Assembly: GCF_014641455.1 (NCBI RefSeq)
Contig: NZ_BMHT01000001.1
Location: 248,001-312,000 of the forward strand
Length of the DNA: 64,000 nt
Direction: 5' to 3'
From: Hymenobacter cavernae
Lineage (GTDB): Bacteria; Bacteroidota; Bacteroidia; Cytophagales; Hymenobacteraceae
Under the pieces are notes generated by a model that saw only the letters and a program-made list of their open reading frames with translations, searched no databases and was not told the DNA's origin. The position numbers were made by a program, and so were the translations under genes. Shown here piece by piece: positions 35,857-45,471 of the stretch (its first letter is position 1; each line of letters begins with the position of its first letter).

Positions 35857-37356
35857 CTATTTACCAGCAAACTTCTTACGTAGCTCCTGAATGGTGCTGC
35901 GGAAACTCTTGTCGCTGTCGATCAGGTCCGAAACGGTTTGCACGGAGTGAATCACGGTGCTGTGGTCGCGTCCGCCGAAGTTATGACCAATGCTCTTGAG
36001 CGAATGACTAGTGTGCTCCTTGGCAAAGTACATGGCCACCTGCCGCGCCGTCACGACTTCCTTCTTGCGCGTCTTGGCCTTCATCAGATCGAGCGAGATG
36101 CCAAAATGTTCGGCTACCGTCTTCTGAATAAAGTCTAGGTTCACCTCGGCTTCTACTTCCTCAATGATGTGCCGCAGCGCCTGTTTGGCCATTTCGAGGT
36201 CAATCTCGCGCCGGTTGAGGCTCGATTGCGCCACCAGCGAGATGAGCACGCCTTCGAGCTCGCGCACGTTGGTGTGCACCGAATGCGCCAGGTACTCTAC
36301 CACCTGCGGCGGGATATCGATGCCATCCTGCTCCATTTTGTTCTGGATGATGGCCATGCGCGTCTCGAAGTCCGGGCTTTGCAGGTCGGTGGTCAGACCC
36401 CACTTGAAGCGTGAAAGCAGACGGTCTTCCAGACCATTCAGGTCGCGCGGTGGCCGGTCGGAGGTCATCACGATCTGCTTGCCGGCCTGGTGCAAGTGGT
36501 TGAAGATGTGGAAAAACATCTCCTGGGTCTTGTCCTTGCCCGCTAAGAACTGCACGTCGTCTAGAATCAGGATATCGACCAACAGGTAGAAATTAGCAAA
36601 ATCCTGCACACCGTTGTTGCGCAAGCTCTCGATAAACTGATTCGTGAACTTCTCGGCCGACACATACAGCACGAACTTATCGGCGTTGGTGGCCTTGATG
36701 TGGTTGCCGATAGCTTGCACCAGGTGCGTCTTACCTAGACCCACGCCGCCATAAATCATCAGCGGGTTGAAACTCGTGGTACCCGGCTTATTCGCAACCG
36801 CAAGGCCCGCTGAGCGCGCCAACCGGTTGCAGCTGCCTTCCACGTAGTTATCGAACGAATACGTGTTGTTGAGCTGCGACTGTAGGTAGTTCCGGTCGAT
36901 GCCTTTGGTCGCCTCGAAAGGGTTGCGCAGCATGTCGGCCGACTTAACCGGGGCACCAGCTGCCGCGGCCACGTTGCGCGCCGAGGACGTCATAGCACCA
37001 GCCGCAACTACGGCTGCATCCGTCGCGGCTTGCGCCGGCGCCGCGGCTTTGCGGGCTGTCGGGATGTTGACCGTCCGCGGCTTATTCTGGCTATTTCCCT
37101 GATCTACAACGATGCTGTACTCCAGGCGCCCGTCCGGACCTAGCTCCTGGTAGATGCTTTTCTTCAGCACATCCACGTAGTGCTCTTCCAGCCATTCATA
37201 AAAGAATTGGCTGGGCACCTGAATGATGAGAACATTATTGTGGAGCTGCACGGGCACGATAGGCTCGAACCAAGTGCGGAAGCTCTGCTCCCCCACGTTT
37301 GCCTTGATGACACGAAGGCAGTTCACCCATACGGTTCGACAATCCTTCAGCATCAA
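35857..37356 (-). CDS. dnaA: Chromosomal replication initiator protein DnaA
   Basis: Binds DnaA boxes at the origin and opens DNA for replication. The product is 499 residues. Domain I is about residues 5-85 (VGEQSFRTWFEPIVPVQL), domain II is a low-complexity Ala-rich linker (about 90-145), the AAA+ domain has Walker A GGVGLGKT (203-210) and Walker B ILILDDVQFL, and domain IV ends with the helix-turn-helix signature (SLKSIGHNFGGRDHSTVIHS). The start could equally be the second Met, one codon later. A DnaA box-like site lies upstream (37450-37458). The neighbours are not the usual dnaN or gyrB, and I cannot tell whether the origin is nearby. Confidence 0.96.
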   Translation of the reverse strand: MMLKDCRTVWVNCLRVIKANVGEQSFRTWFEPIVPVQLHNNVLIIQVPSQFFYEWLEEHYVDVLKKSIYQELGPDGRLEYSIVVDQGNSQNKPRTVNIPTARKAAAPAQAATDAAVVAAGAMTSSARNVAAAAGAPVKSADMLRNPFEATKGIDRNYLQSQLNNTYSFDNYVEGSCNRLARSAGLAVANKPGTTSFNPLMIYGGVGLGKTHLVQAIGNHIKATNADKFVLYVSAEKFTNQFIESLRNNGVQDFANFYLLVDILILDDVQFLAGKDKTQEMFFHIFNHLHQAGKQIVMTSDRPPRDLNGLEDRLLSRFKWGLTTDLQSPDFETRMAIIQNKMEQDGIDIPPQVVEYLAHSVHTNVRELEGVLISLVAQSSLNRREIDLEMAKQALRHIIEEVEAEVNLDFIQKTVAEHFGISLDLMKAKTRKKEVVTARQVAMYFAKEHTSHSLKSIGHNFGGRDHSTVIHSVQTVSDLIDSDKSFRSTIQELRKKFAGK

Positions 37357-37449
37357 TCAGTTATAGCAAAAACAGCAGGTGCAACGTAGAAAACAAAGGG
37401 CGTAGGCACGGGCATAATCGAGCCCGTTTTTGACAAGGGGAGACAAAAA

Positions 37450-37458
37450 TGTGGAAAA
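37450..37458 (+). promoter_or_regulatory. DnaA box-like site upstream of dnaA
   Basis: TGTGGAAAA on the plus strand (TTTTCCACA on the other) fits the relaxed DnaA-box consensus TTNTNCACA. It lies 94 bp upstream of the dnaA start and could serve autoregulation. It is a single site, so no origin is claimed. Confidence 0.4.
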
Positions 37459-37495
37459 GTCAGGAGACAAAAAAACCTCCAAACTCTTGCGATTG

Positions 37496-38416
37496 TCACG
37501 CAGATAACACGGGGAGCACCGAGGCCATAGCCACCGTAGGCTGGCGCGTGCCGCGGGCAAAGGTGTAATCTAACCGACCTAGGTTGATGCCGGACCAGCC
37601 CACCTGATTAATCAGCGTAGCTCGACCGTTGGGGCTGGTGATTGGCTCGGGGGCATCCATGAACGTATGCGTGTGCCCACCTAGTATCAGGTCGATGCCA
37701 CTGACCTGCGCGGCCAGCTTTCGGTCGTCAATTTTTTGGCTTTCGTATTTATAACCTAGGTGCGAAAGGCAAATAACCATATCGCAACGCTCGGGGCCGC
37801 GCAACTGCGTTACCATCTCCTTAGCCTTCGCTACGGGGTCGAGGTATTGCGTAGCACCAAAGTTCTTATCAGCTACCAAGCCGCTCAGCTCGATACCTAG
37901 GCCAAACACTCCGATGCGGTGCCCAGCTTTTTCAAACACTTTGTACGGCTGAAACCGACCGGCCAGCGGCGTTTGAGAGAAGTCGTAGTTGGCAATGAGG
38001 AAGGGGAAACCCGCGTTGGGTAGCTGCTTCTGCAAGCCTTCCAGACCATTGTCGAAGTCGTGGTTGCCGAAGGTAGTGGCGTCGTAGCCCATCTGGGTCA
38101 TAAGCTTGTACTCCAGTTCGCCACCGAAGAAGTTGAAGTACGGCGTGCCCTGCCAGATGTCGCCCGAGTCGAGGAGCAGCACATGCGGCTCCTGCTTCCG
38201 GACTTGCTCAATCATCGCCGCGCGCCGGGCCATGCCCCCTAGCCCACCCCATTGCTTATCGCTCTCCGGGAAAGGGTCGATGCGCGAGTGCATGTCGTTG
38301 GTATGCAGAATGGTAAGCTTGGCTTCACTGGCAGCGTTAGCAGGCAGACTCAGCCCGAGCAAACCTAGGCTTGCAGCTCCGAGAGTCGAGTTTTTAAGAA
38401 AATCGCGGCGATTCAT
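37496..38416 (-). CDS. 5'-nucleotidase/metallophosphoesterase domain protein, Tat-exported
   Basis: A 306-residue protein carrying only the N-terminal metallophosphatase half of a UshA-type 5'-nucleotidase. The start has NRRDFLKNS, a twin-arginine signal. Metal-site motifs are all present: TILHTNDMHSRIDP, LLLDSGDIWQGTP, TFGNHDFDNG, ICLSHLGYK and ILGGHTHTFM. The C-terminal substrate-binding domain is encoded by the gene just upstream (38575-39336), so the usual fused enzyme is split in two co-directional genes, with the C-terminal domain gene first. It is likely to hydrolyse nucleotides or related phosphoesters in the periplasm. The two genes are separated by a 158-bp palindromic spacer. Confidence 0.88.
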   Translation of the reverse strand: MNRRDFLKNSTLGAASLGLLGLSLPANAASEAKLTILHTNDMHSRIDPFPESDKQWGGLGGMARRAAMIEQVRKQEPHVLLLDSGDIWQGTPYFNFFGGELEYKLMTQMGYDATTFGNHDFDNGLEGLQKQLPNAGFPFLIANYDFSQTPLAGRFQPYKVFEKAGHRIGVFGLGIELSGLVADKNFGATQYLDPVAKAKEMVTQLRGPERCDMVICLSHLGYKYESQKIDDRKLAAQVSGIDLILGGHTHTFMDAPEPITSPNGRATLINQVGWSGINLGRLDYTFARGTRQPTVAMASVLPVLSA

Positions 38417-38417
38417 T

Positions 38418-38573
38418 TTTTCAGTTAACAGTTACCATTTAACAATTATCCATTACTAGTTATCAATTACCATTTGCTCGCTTCTCAGTGAACGTTTACC
38501 AATTTTTGTCCGCCTATAGGCTTCTAAGATTGGTCACTGTTAAATGGTAGATGTTAACTGATAAATGTTAACT
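38418..38573. repeat. A+T-rich palindromic spacer with TTAACAGTTACCATTTAACA-type repeats
   Basis: CAGTTAACAGTTACCATTTA followed by ACA near 38422-38444 is largely the inverse of TGTTAAATGGTAGATGTTAA followed by CTG near 38539-38561; further ATTACCATT and GTTAACTG units lie between and beside them. ACCATTTAACA also occurs just upstream of prfB (497-507). The element lies between the two halves of the split 5'-nucleotidase. Confidence 0.6.
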
Positions 38574-38574
38574 G

Positions 38575-39336
38575 TCAAATGACTTTCACTCTTCCTTCTA
38601 CTTTGGCGGTTACGGGTTGGCCTTGCTTGGTAAGCTGCCGAATGTGGTCGGTGATGGCCGAGCGCAGCAGCACGCCTGTGTCGCGGGGCTTGATGGTTTT
38701 GAAGAACACCATGTTGTCGCCGCCCCCGGCCAGGTAGTCCGAAATAGCGACGGTGTACGTTTTACTCGGATTGAAGGGCTGACCGCCAATCCGAATGTTT
38801 GTGGGTTTCCCGGCGGCATCTACGGTGTAGGTAACATTGGAAAGTGCCATCTTGATGCGGGCCGCGTAGTCGAAGAGCTGCTGCATGACGGACCCCGGCG
38901 TATCGAGAACCACCAACTCATTCTCGAACGGCATTAGTTCAAACACTGAACCTAGGGTAATCGAGCCGGCGGGCAGCGAGGTACGCAAACCACCGTTAGT
39001 TACGACACCCACATCGACGGGCTGACGGAGCGCCGCGGAGGCCCGCTGCCGCTGAATATCAGCCACAAAGTTGCCCAACGGCGACTCGCCGGAGTTCTTG
39101 CTGAGCGGCACTGGCGCGGTGCCCAGCACTTCGCTCATTTGCTGCGTCACGCGCTGGCGGTACGGCTCAATAACGGCAGATACCTGAGCATCTTCTGGCT
39201 GCGCTTTGCCGACGGGCTGCGCCGTAACCGGCGCTAGCTGCGGCCTGGGTTGATAAACAGCGCGTTGACAAGCGGGTGCCAACACCACGGACGCCAACAG
39301 ACCTAGGGCAGCAACGCGTGAATGAAGGAAAGACAT
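38575..39336 (-). CDS. 5'-nucleotidase C-terminal domain lipoprotein
   Basis: A 253-residue protein with a lipoprotein signal (LASVVLAPAC, Cys near residue 23) and the C-terminal domain of 5'-nucleotidases, which binds the substrate: SGESPLGNFVADIQRQRASA, VGVVTNGGLRTSLPAGSITL, FELMPFENELVVLDTPG and ISDYLAGGGDNMVFF. It lacks the metallophosphatase domain, which is encoded by the next gene at 37496. Together they would make up a two-subunit enzyme: the lipoprotein could anchor the soluble catalytic half at the membrane; this is inference. It is the first gene of the pair. Confidence 0.85.
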   Translation of the reverse strand: MSFLHSRVAALGLLASVVLAPACQRAVYQPRPQLAPVTAQPVGKAQPEDAQVSAVIEPYRQRVTQQMSEVLGTAPVPLSKNSGESPLGNFVADIQRQRASAALRQPVDVGVVTNGGLRTSLPAGSITLGSVFELMPFENELVVLDTPGSVMQQLFDYAARIKMALSNVTYTVDAAGKPTNIRIGGQPFNPSKTYTVAISDYLAGGGDNMVFFKTIKPRDTGVLLRSAITDHIRQLTKQGQPVTAKVEGRVKVI

Positions 39337-39583
39337 CGGTGGATGAGAAAAAAGAAAAAGCGAAACCGCAAAGATAACTTCAACGAAGGTTATGTGCAGA
39401 AGAAAGCGCAGAACTGCGACTAACGCCAGATGCTTGCAGGTAGTTGTTCAATCGGGAGCCTACATGCTGCTTCCTTTTTGCGTTACCGGCACAACCCCAC
39501 CCAGAGCACGCCGGTTCTGAGCCAATACGGTATCTTTAGCCCCTAGCCTTTTCGTATAAACGGCTTACCACCCAGCTTGCTTT

Positions 39584-41362
39584 ATGCCCGATACGCCGCA
39601 GCCCACCCCGGTTTCCTTTTCTGAATTCGAGCCGCTAACCACGGCCGCCTGGCAGGAGCGCATCCGCCGTGACCTGAAAGGCGCCGACCTAGCTTCGCTG
39701 GAATGGCACACGCCGGAAGGCTTCACGGTGCAGCCTTTCTACCACCGGGAAGCCCTGGAAAACCTAGGTCAGCAGCCGGTTCCGCAGGCGCAGGGAGCTC
39801 CTACGTGGCTGAACGTGCCCACCTACCACGTACCCGCCGCCGACCACGGCCACACCCTCATCGACCAGGCTGCTGACGCTCTGGCCCGCGGTGCCGATGG
39901 TGTTTATTTTGTGCTGGCTGATGCGGCTACGTTTGACGTTACTTACCTCAGCGCGCGGCTGCCGCTGGCTACTACCTACATCGGCTACTCGCTGAAATCG
40001 GCGGGGCTTGACCTAGTGCAGCGGCTGCTGGCCACGGGCGCTACCACGTTGCGCGGCTTTCTGCAATACGACCCCATTACCAACCACACCCCTAACCTAG
40101 CTAGCCAGCTAAGCGAGTTGCGCCAAGTGCTCCGGCTGACGCGCGCGATGCCTCAGTTTCGGGGCTTATCACTCCACATCGACAACTTCGGTAATTGCGG
40201 CGCGACGGCTACGCAGCAGCTTGCCTTTGCCCTCAGCACAGCCGCCGCGTACCTGAGCGAACTGTCAGATGCGGAGCTTTCCGTCGTGGATGTGGCCGCT
40301 ACGATGCAGGTGCACGTTGCCATCAACCCTAGCTACTTCATCGAGCTAACCAAGCTGCGGGCGCTCCGGCGCTTGTGGGCAACCTTGCTCCACGCCTACC
40401 AATTGCCCCCAGCCGGCGCAGCCTCGCTGACGATTTTCGCCAGCACCGCCAGCTGGTCAAAAACGACGCTCGACTCGCACACTAACCTGTTGCGGGTAAC
40501 GACCGAGACGATGGCCGCCGTGCTGGGCGGCGCCGATGCCGTGAGCGTTGGCACCTTCGATAGTTTGTATGAGGCGCCCAATGAATTCTCGGCGCGCATT
40601 GCCCGCAACCTACCCATTATTCTTCGGGAAGAATCTGGCCTGAACCGCGTGGCTGATCCGGCGGCGGGCTCTTACTACCTTGAAACGCTTACCGATGAGC
40701 TAGCTCGCGAAGCCTGGTCGTTGTTCCAACGCATCCAGGCTGCCGGTGGACTACCCTCTGCTACGCGCCTAGTGGTGCAGGAGCTGCACGAGGCTGCCCA
40801 GGCTCAGTTTCGACGCATTGCCGCCGGTGAGCAAGTAGTAGTGGGCACCAACCGCTTTCAGAACGCGCAGGAGCAATTCAGCTTCAATCCGAAACGACTG
40901 CTGCGCAGTAAGGAATTCGATACGACTCGTGCCACGTACCCGTCCGAAGTGTTGCGCTTGGCTACGGTTATGCACTTTCAGCGCCGGGAGCGAAGGCGGA
41001 AGCGGGCAGCCGTAGTGCTGCTCGGGCCCCATACCAATCAGCATATCATGGAGTCGTTCATGCGTACGCTTCCCAAAGAAGAGCGGCCGGAGCTAGCTGC
41101 GGCGCATCCGGTGGGCACGCTGTCGGTGCTGTTTTCTTCGCCGGAAGAAGCGACCCTGATGTATGCCACGCCCGAACAGTTCAACGCCTTTGCCCGCACC
41201 ATCTGCCGCGTCGATCCGGAAGATCCTTCTTTCGCGGCTCCTACCTTACTAAGTGCCGACCTAGCCACCCTGCAGGAAGCCGTGCAATTTTTCGGCTTTC
41301 AGGAATTCACCGTGAACGGCTACAGCACTGAAGAAGTGCTAGCGCGTTTGCAAGGTAAGTAA
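39584..41362 (+). CDS. mutA: Methylmalonyl-CoA mutase small subunit
   Basis: Non-catalytic partner of the B12-dependent methylmalonyl-CoA mutase, 592 residues. It has the mutase TIM-barrel ([40 protein letters not shown]) and [20 protein letters not shown]. The C-terminal part is reduced and has no DxHxxG cobalamin-binding motif, as expected for the small subunit. It works with MutB in interconversion of succinyl-CoA and methylmalonyl-CoA for propionate metabolism. mutB follows 61 bp downstream, and the gap holds a degenerate REP-like half-repeat. Upstream there is a 247-bp gap in which I do not recognise a B12 riboswitch. Confidence 0.93.
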   Translation: MPDTPQPTPVSFSEFEPLTTAAWQERIRRDLKGADLASLEWHTPEGFTVQPFYHREALENLGQQPVPQAQGAPTWLNVPTYHVPAADHGHTLIDQAADALARGADGVYFVLADAATFDVTYLSARLPLATTYIGYSLKSAGLDLVQRLLATGATTLRGFLQYDPITNHTPNLASQLSELRQVLRLTRAMPQFRGLSLHIDNFGNCGATATQQLAFALSTAAAYLSELSDAELSVVDVAATMQVHVAINPSYFIELTKLRALRRLWATLLHAYQLPPAGAASLTIFASTASWSKTTLDSHTNLLRVTTETMAAVLGGADAVSVGTFDSLYEAPNEFSARIARNLPIILREESGLNRVADPAAGSYYLETLTDELAREAWSLFQRIQAAGGLPSATRLVVQELHEAAQAQFRRIAAGEQVVVGTNRFQNAQEQFSFNPKRLLRSKEFDTTRATYPSEVLRLATVMHFQRRERRRKRAAVVLLGPHTNQHIMESFMRTLPKEERPELAAAHPVGTLSVLFSSPEEATLMYATPEQFNAFARTICRVDPEDPSFAAPTLLSADLATLQEAVQFFGFQEFTVNGYSTEEVLARLQGK

Positions 41363-41381
41363 ACTACCATCTGTCATCCTT

Positions 41382-41409
41382 CGCTCCGCTGCGCTGCACT
41401 CAGGAGGAC
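41382..41409. repeat. Degenerate short REP-like inverted repeat in mutA-mutB gap
   Basis: TGTCATCCT (41382-41390) and AGGAGGACA (41401-41409) form an almost complementary pair. TGTCATCCT equals the end of the hairpins at 28162 and 54842. The loop is CGCTCCGCTG-like. It lies in the short space before mutB without separating the two genes. Confidence 0.5.
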
Positions 41410-41423
41410 AAACCACTCCACCC

Positions 41424-43538
41424 ATGAAGCCTGACTTCTCTCAGATACCATATAATGCGGCTTCGCTTCCGTCGCCGGCGGCTAGCTCGACACAGACCAC
41501 CACGCCCGAAGGCATTGCGGTGAAAAGCTACTACACCGCCGACGACGTGGCTGGCCTTGACCACCTAGGTTTTGGGGCGGGCCAAGCGCCGTTCCTGCGC
41601 GGGCCTTATAGCACCATGTACGTGCAGAACCCGTGGACCATCCGCCAATACGCGGGCTTCAGCACGGCCGAGGAATCGAACGCTTTCTACCGCCGCAACC
41701 TAGCCGGTGGGCAGAAAGGGCTGTCCGTGGCTTTCGACCTAGCTACCCACCGCGGCTACGACTCCGACCACCCTCGGGTAGTCGGCGACGTGGGCAAGGC
41801 GGGCGTAGCCATCGACTCGGTGGAGGACATGAAGCTGCTCTTCGACCAGATTCCGCTGGATCAAATGTCGGTTTCGATGACGATGAACGGGGCGGTGCTG
41901 CCGATTATGGCCTTCTACATTGTGGCGGCCGAGGAACAGGGCGTGACGCCAGAAAAGCTCACGGGCACCATTCAGAACGACATTCTGAAGGAGTTCATGG
42001 TGCGCAATACCTACATCTACCCGCCCGAGCAGTCGATGCGCATCATTGCCGACATCTTCGCCTATACGGCCCAGCAGATGCCGCGCTTCAACTCCATCAG
42101 TATCTCGGGCTACCACATGCAGGAGGCCGGCGCCACCGCCGACCTGGAGCTAGCCTACACCCTAGCCGACGGCGTGGAGTACGTGCGCGCCGGCCTGAAA
42201 GCGGGCATGACCATCGACCAGTTTGCACCGCGCCTGTCGTTTTTCTGGGCCATCGGCATGAACCACTTCATGGAAATTGCCAAGCTGCGCGCCGGGCGGC
42301 TCTTGTGGGCCAAGCTCATCAAGCAGTTTGGGGCCGAAAACCCGAAGTCGCTGGCGCTGCGTACGCACTGTCAGACCTCGGGCTACTCGCTCACCGAGCA
42401 GGACCCGTTCAACAACGTGACGCGCACTTGCGTGGAGGCGCTGGCCGCCGTGCTCGGTGGCACCCAGAGCCTGCATACCAACGCCCTCGACGAAGCCATT
42501 GCTCTGCCCACCGACTTCTCGGCCCGAATTGCCCGCAACACCCAGCTCTACCTCCAGCACGAAACCGACATTACCCGCGTGGTGGACCCCTGGGGCGGCT
42601 CTTACTACGTGGAGCGCCTGACCCACGAGCTAGCCGACAAGGCCTGGGCGCTCATTCAGGAAGTGGAAGAGCTAGGGGGCATGGCCAAAGCCATCGAAAC
42701 GGGTTTGCCGAAGCTGCGCATCGAGGAAGCCGCTGCCCGCAAGCAAGCGCGCATTGATTCGGGCAAGGAGGTGATTGTGGGCGTGAACAAGTACCAGGTC
42801 AACGAGAAGACCGACATCGAAATCCTCGACATCGACAACGCTGCCGTGCGCGAGTCGCAGATAGCTCGCTTGAACAAAACCCGCTCGGAGCGCGACAGTG
42901 CCGCCGTGCAACGCGCCCTCGACGCCCTCACCGACGCGGCGCGCTCGGGCCAGGAAAACCTGCTGGCGCTAGCCGTAAACGCCGCCCGCCTGCGCGCGAC
43001 CCTAGGTGAAATCTCGGATGCGCTCGAAAAGATATACGGTCGTCACCAAGCTACTATCCGCGCCGTGTCGGGCGTGTACTCTTCCGAAATGGACTACGAC
43101 GAGCAGTTCAACCGCGCCCGCCAGATGGCCGACGAGTTTGCCCAGAAGGAAGGCCGCCGCCCCCGCATGATGGTGGCCAAGATGGGCCAGGACGGCCACG
43201 ACCGCGGCTCCAAAATCATTGCCACCTCCTTCGCCGACGTGGGCTTCGACGTGGACATCGCGCCCCTCTTTCAAACCCCCGACGAAGTAGCCCGCCAAGC
43301 GGCCGAAAACGACGTGCACATAGTGGGCGTGAGCAGCCTAGCCGCCGGTCACAAAACACTAATCCCCCAGCTCATTGCGGAGCTAGCCAAGCTAGGTCGC
43401 GAAGATATTCTCGTTATTGCCGGCGGCGTCATTCCTGCGCAGGACTACCAGTTCTTGTATGATGCCGGCGTGGTCGGCGTGTACGGGCCAGGGACGGTTA
43501 TTGCCGTGGCAGCGCAAGAGATTTTGGGAAAACTGTAG
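41424..43538 (+). CDS. mutB: Methylmalonyl-CoA mutase large (catalytic) subunit
   Basis: Adenosylcobalamin-dependent mutase, 704 residues, which rearranges (R)-methylmalonyl-CoA to succinyl-CoA in the cytoplasm. The TIM-barrel contains [20 protein letters not shown] and [20 protein letters not shown]; the C-terminal B12 domain has the histidine motif [15 protein letters not shown] and the [16 protein letters not shown] segment. All signatures are intact and the length is normal. It follows mutA in an operon. An AT-rich KAP-like gene begins only 29 bp downstream. Its GTPase chaperone MeaB is encoded about 13 kb away at 56608. Confidence 0.96.
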   Translation: MKPDFSQIPYNAASLPSPAASSTQTTTPEGIAVKSYYTADDVAGLDHLGFGAGQAPFLRGPYSTMYVQNPWTIRQYAGFSTAEESNAFYRRNLAGGQKGLSVAFDLATHRGYDSDHPRVVGDVGKAGVAIDSVEDMKLLFDQIPLDQMSVSMTMNGAVLPIMAFYIVAAEEQGVTPEKLTGTIQNDILKEFMVRNTYIYPPEQSMRIIADIFAYTAQQMPRFNSISISGYHMQEAGATADLELAYTLADGVEYVRAGLKAGMTIDQFAPRLSFFWAIGMNHFMEIAKLRAGRLLWAKLIKQFGAENPKSLALRTHCQTSGYSLTEQDPFNNVTRTCVEALAAVLGGTQSLHTNALDEAIALPTDFSARIARNTQLYLQHETDITRVVDPWGGSYYVERLTHELADKAWALIQEVEELGGMAKAIETGLPKLRIEEAAARKQARIDSGKEVIVGVNKYQVNEKTDIEILDIDNAAVRESQIARLNKTRSERDSAAVQRALDALTDAARSGQENLLALAVNAARLRATLGEISDALEKIYGRHQATIRAVSGVYSSEMDYDEQFNRARQMADEFAQKEGRRPRMMVAKMGQDGHDRGSKIIATSFADVGFDVDIAPLFQTPDEVARQAAENDVHIVGVSSLAAGHKTLIPQLIAELAKLGREDILVIAGGVIPAQDYQFLYDAGVVGVYGPGTVIAVAAQEILGKL

Positions 43539-43567
43539 TTATTTCAATCTAAATCAGCAAAATACTT

Positions 43568-45430
43568 ATGCCAAATCTCAATCACATAACTGAAGCAGTT
43601 GACAAATATTTGTCATCTAACACTAAATATGCAGTGTTAATTACTGGCAAATGGGGCAGCGGCAAAACTTACTTCTATGAAAACACTTTAGTCAAGCTGA
43701 TAAGGGAGAAAAAAGTTGCTGATAGCCAAACCACTTTTATTCCGATAAGAATATCATTATTTGGAATTAATAGCATAGAAGCTCTAGAATCAGAAATAAG
43801 CACAGAGCTATTACCTTATCTTGAAAGCAAAACTATTAAAACGGGCGGAAAGCTACTATTCTCGGCAGTTAGAGGATATATAAAGAACAAAACGGAAGTA
43901 GACATTAAAGAATATTTACCTGACACGGTAGAATTTGATAAAAACTCATTGATCAGATACGAGAGAACGGTTATATGCTTTGATGACATAGAGAGGAAGT
44001 CGGATGGATTATCTATAAACCAAATTATTGGTTATATAAATTCTTTGACAGAAAACAATAATACAAAGGTAATTATCTTGTCAAACGAAGGTGAAATAAC
44101 ACAAGATGATTATAATAAGATAAAAGAGAAAACCATTGGAGTAACATTAGACTTCAGTCAACCTATTATAGAATCGTACGATTCATTAATAAGTGATCTG
44201 TATTCAACAGATACAAATACATACGGCGATTTTTTGCTTAAAAATAAATCACATATATTAAACACACTAAAGCATACAAACGACAACTTAAGAATTATAA
44301 TAACTGCAATAGACAAACTCCATCAAGTATTTACAACATTAAAAAATGTAGACTTTATTAGCACAAATCATCAACAACAATTAGATTCTATTATTACATT
44401 CACATTAGCTTTATCAATTCAATTCAGCAAGAGAAAGATATCGAAAAACGATAAAGACGTTCTTTCAACGAGGCCCATTCTTGATCTATCGAAATTTTAT
44501 TTAGGTGATGCAAAAAACACAAGTACTACAAAAAGCTCGAAAAGCAAGAGAGAAAAGTTTCTATCCAAATTCTATAGCAACCAGGCATCTTTTGTCTTTA
44601 TCGAAAGTATATTTAACTATATAACATTATCTATCAATCTTCACGAAAGTGAATTAATAAAAGATATAGAAAAACTTTTTCCGCAGCCAGGAGAAGTAGA
44701 AGATCCTCATTTAGTACTAAATCAGCTCGAGTACATAAACCTTGATGCATTAACCAACCAAGATTATATTAATAAAACAAATAAAATAGTACAGTTTGCA
44801 CAATTAGGCAAGTATGATATTCTAGGGCTTTTCAAAGTTTTTCACTTTGTAACGAGATTTGACAATCTCTTAGAATTAGATTTAGATGATTTAACCAAAA
44901 AACTAATAGAAGGCATAGACAACAATAAATATTTAAAATACCAGCCATCACTTTCATTTCAATTACAGATCCCAGAAAGCAACGATAATTATACTAAACT
45001 CAAAGAAATTTCCAAATATGCAATAGAGAAGAACGAATCATTAATGAAGCAAGAAGCACTGGAAAAAAGAAGAGCAATTGTAGATCTTTTCATAAACAAT
45101 AGAAAAGAGTTCTACGAAGAAGCTAATACAGTAAACGGGGACTATATATCGATACCAATATTCATTGAAGCTAACCCAGATGAGATATTCGAAGCACTGA
45201 GAAGCCAGCCATTTAATGATTTAGAAAAATTTAAAATATTTCTGAAAATTAAGTATAAAAATCCAGCGTATTCATTTGACACTTCTGAAGAAGAACTATT
45301 TTTTAAAAACCTTGATAAAGTATTTACACACTACTTTGAAAACAATAAAGAAAAAAGTTTAACAAACTTTCAACTAAGATCAATACAGCAAGAGTTGTTA
45401 GCTCTGCCTTCTGCTCGGCCGGATTTGTAA
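43568..45430 (+). CDS. KAP-like P-loop NTPase, AT-rich islet gene
   Basis: A 620-residue protein with an N-terminal P-loop NTPase domain: Walker A GKWGSGKT (27-34), the segment IRISLFGINSIEALESEIST, Walker B TVICFDDIERKS (134-145), and KVIILSNEGEI (167-177). This pattern fits the KAP family of P-loop NTPases, which includes the phage-exclusion protein PifA; that family link is my recognition, not a search. I see no clear membrane helix, unlike many KAP proteins. The long C-terminal part is helical and charged, with no known domain. The gene is plainly A+T-rich against a G+C-rich background, so it is probably foreign. Its last codons (LPSARPDL) lie within a GC-rich hairpin. A defence role is plausible but unproven. 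Confidence 0.75.
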   Translation: MPNLNHITEAVDKYLSSNTKYAVLITGKWGSGKTYFYENTLVKLIREKKVADSQTTFIPIRISLFGINSIEALESEISTELLPYLESKTIKTGGKLLFSAVRGYIKNKTEVDIKEYLPDTVEFDKNSLIRYERTVICFDDIERKSDGLSINQIIGYINSLTENNNTKVIILSNEGEITQDDYNKIKEKTIGVTLDFSQPIIESYDSLISDLYSTDTNTYGDFLLKNKSHILNTLKHTNDNLRIIITAIDKLHQVFTTLKNVDFISTNHQQQLDSIITFTLALSIQFSKRKISKNDKDVLSTRPILDLSKFYLGDAKNTSTTKSSKSKREKFLSKFYSNQASFVFIESIFNYITLSINLHESELIKDIEKLFPQPGEVEDPHLVLNQLEYINLDALTNQDYINKTNKIVQFAQLGKYDILGLFKVFHFVTRFDNLLELDLDDLTKKLIEGIDNNKYLKYQPSLSFQLQIPESNDNYTKLKEISKYAIEKNESLMKQEALEKRRAIVDLFINNRKEFYEEANTVNGDYISIPIFIEANPDEIFEALRSQPFNDLEKFKIFLKIKYKNPAYSFDTSEEELFFKNLDKVFTHYFENNKEKSLTNFQLRSIQQELLALPSARPDL

Positions 45431-45451
45431 TCCGGCCGAGCAGAAGGCAGA
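45403..45451. terminator. Perfect GC-rich hairpin at the end of the KAP-like gene
   Basis: Bases 45403-45425 pair perfectly with 45429-45451 (23 bp, TGT loop). The stem contains the KAP gene's last codons and stop (45428-45430), and its composition is host-like. It lies between convergent genes. There is no T-run, but the shape suggests a terminator or a remnant of the original mutB terminator. Confidence 0.65.
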
Positions 45452-45471
45452 CGATAGCTTTACTCGACTTA

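Noticed and set aside
37357..37495. Replication origin next to dnaA
   Set aside because: Only one DnaA box-like site was found in 139 bp; no cluster or AT-rich unwinding element, so oriC is not claimed.
39337..39583. Possible cobalamin riboswitch before mutA
   Set aside because: I looked for a B12-box-like sequence and paired elements but found nothing convincing in the 247-bp gap.
41633..42757. 374-codon open frame within mutB in another phase
   Set aside because: mutB has intact motifs throughout; this frame is Arg/Gly/His-rich and typical of a shadow.
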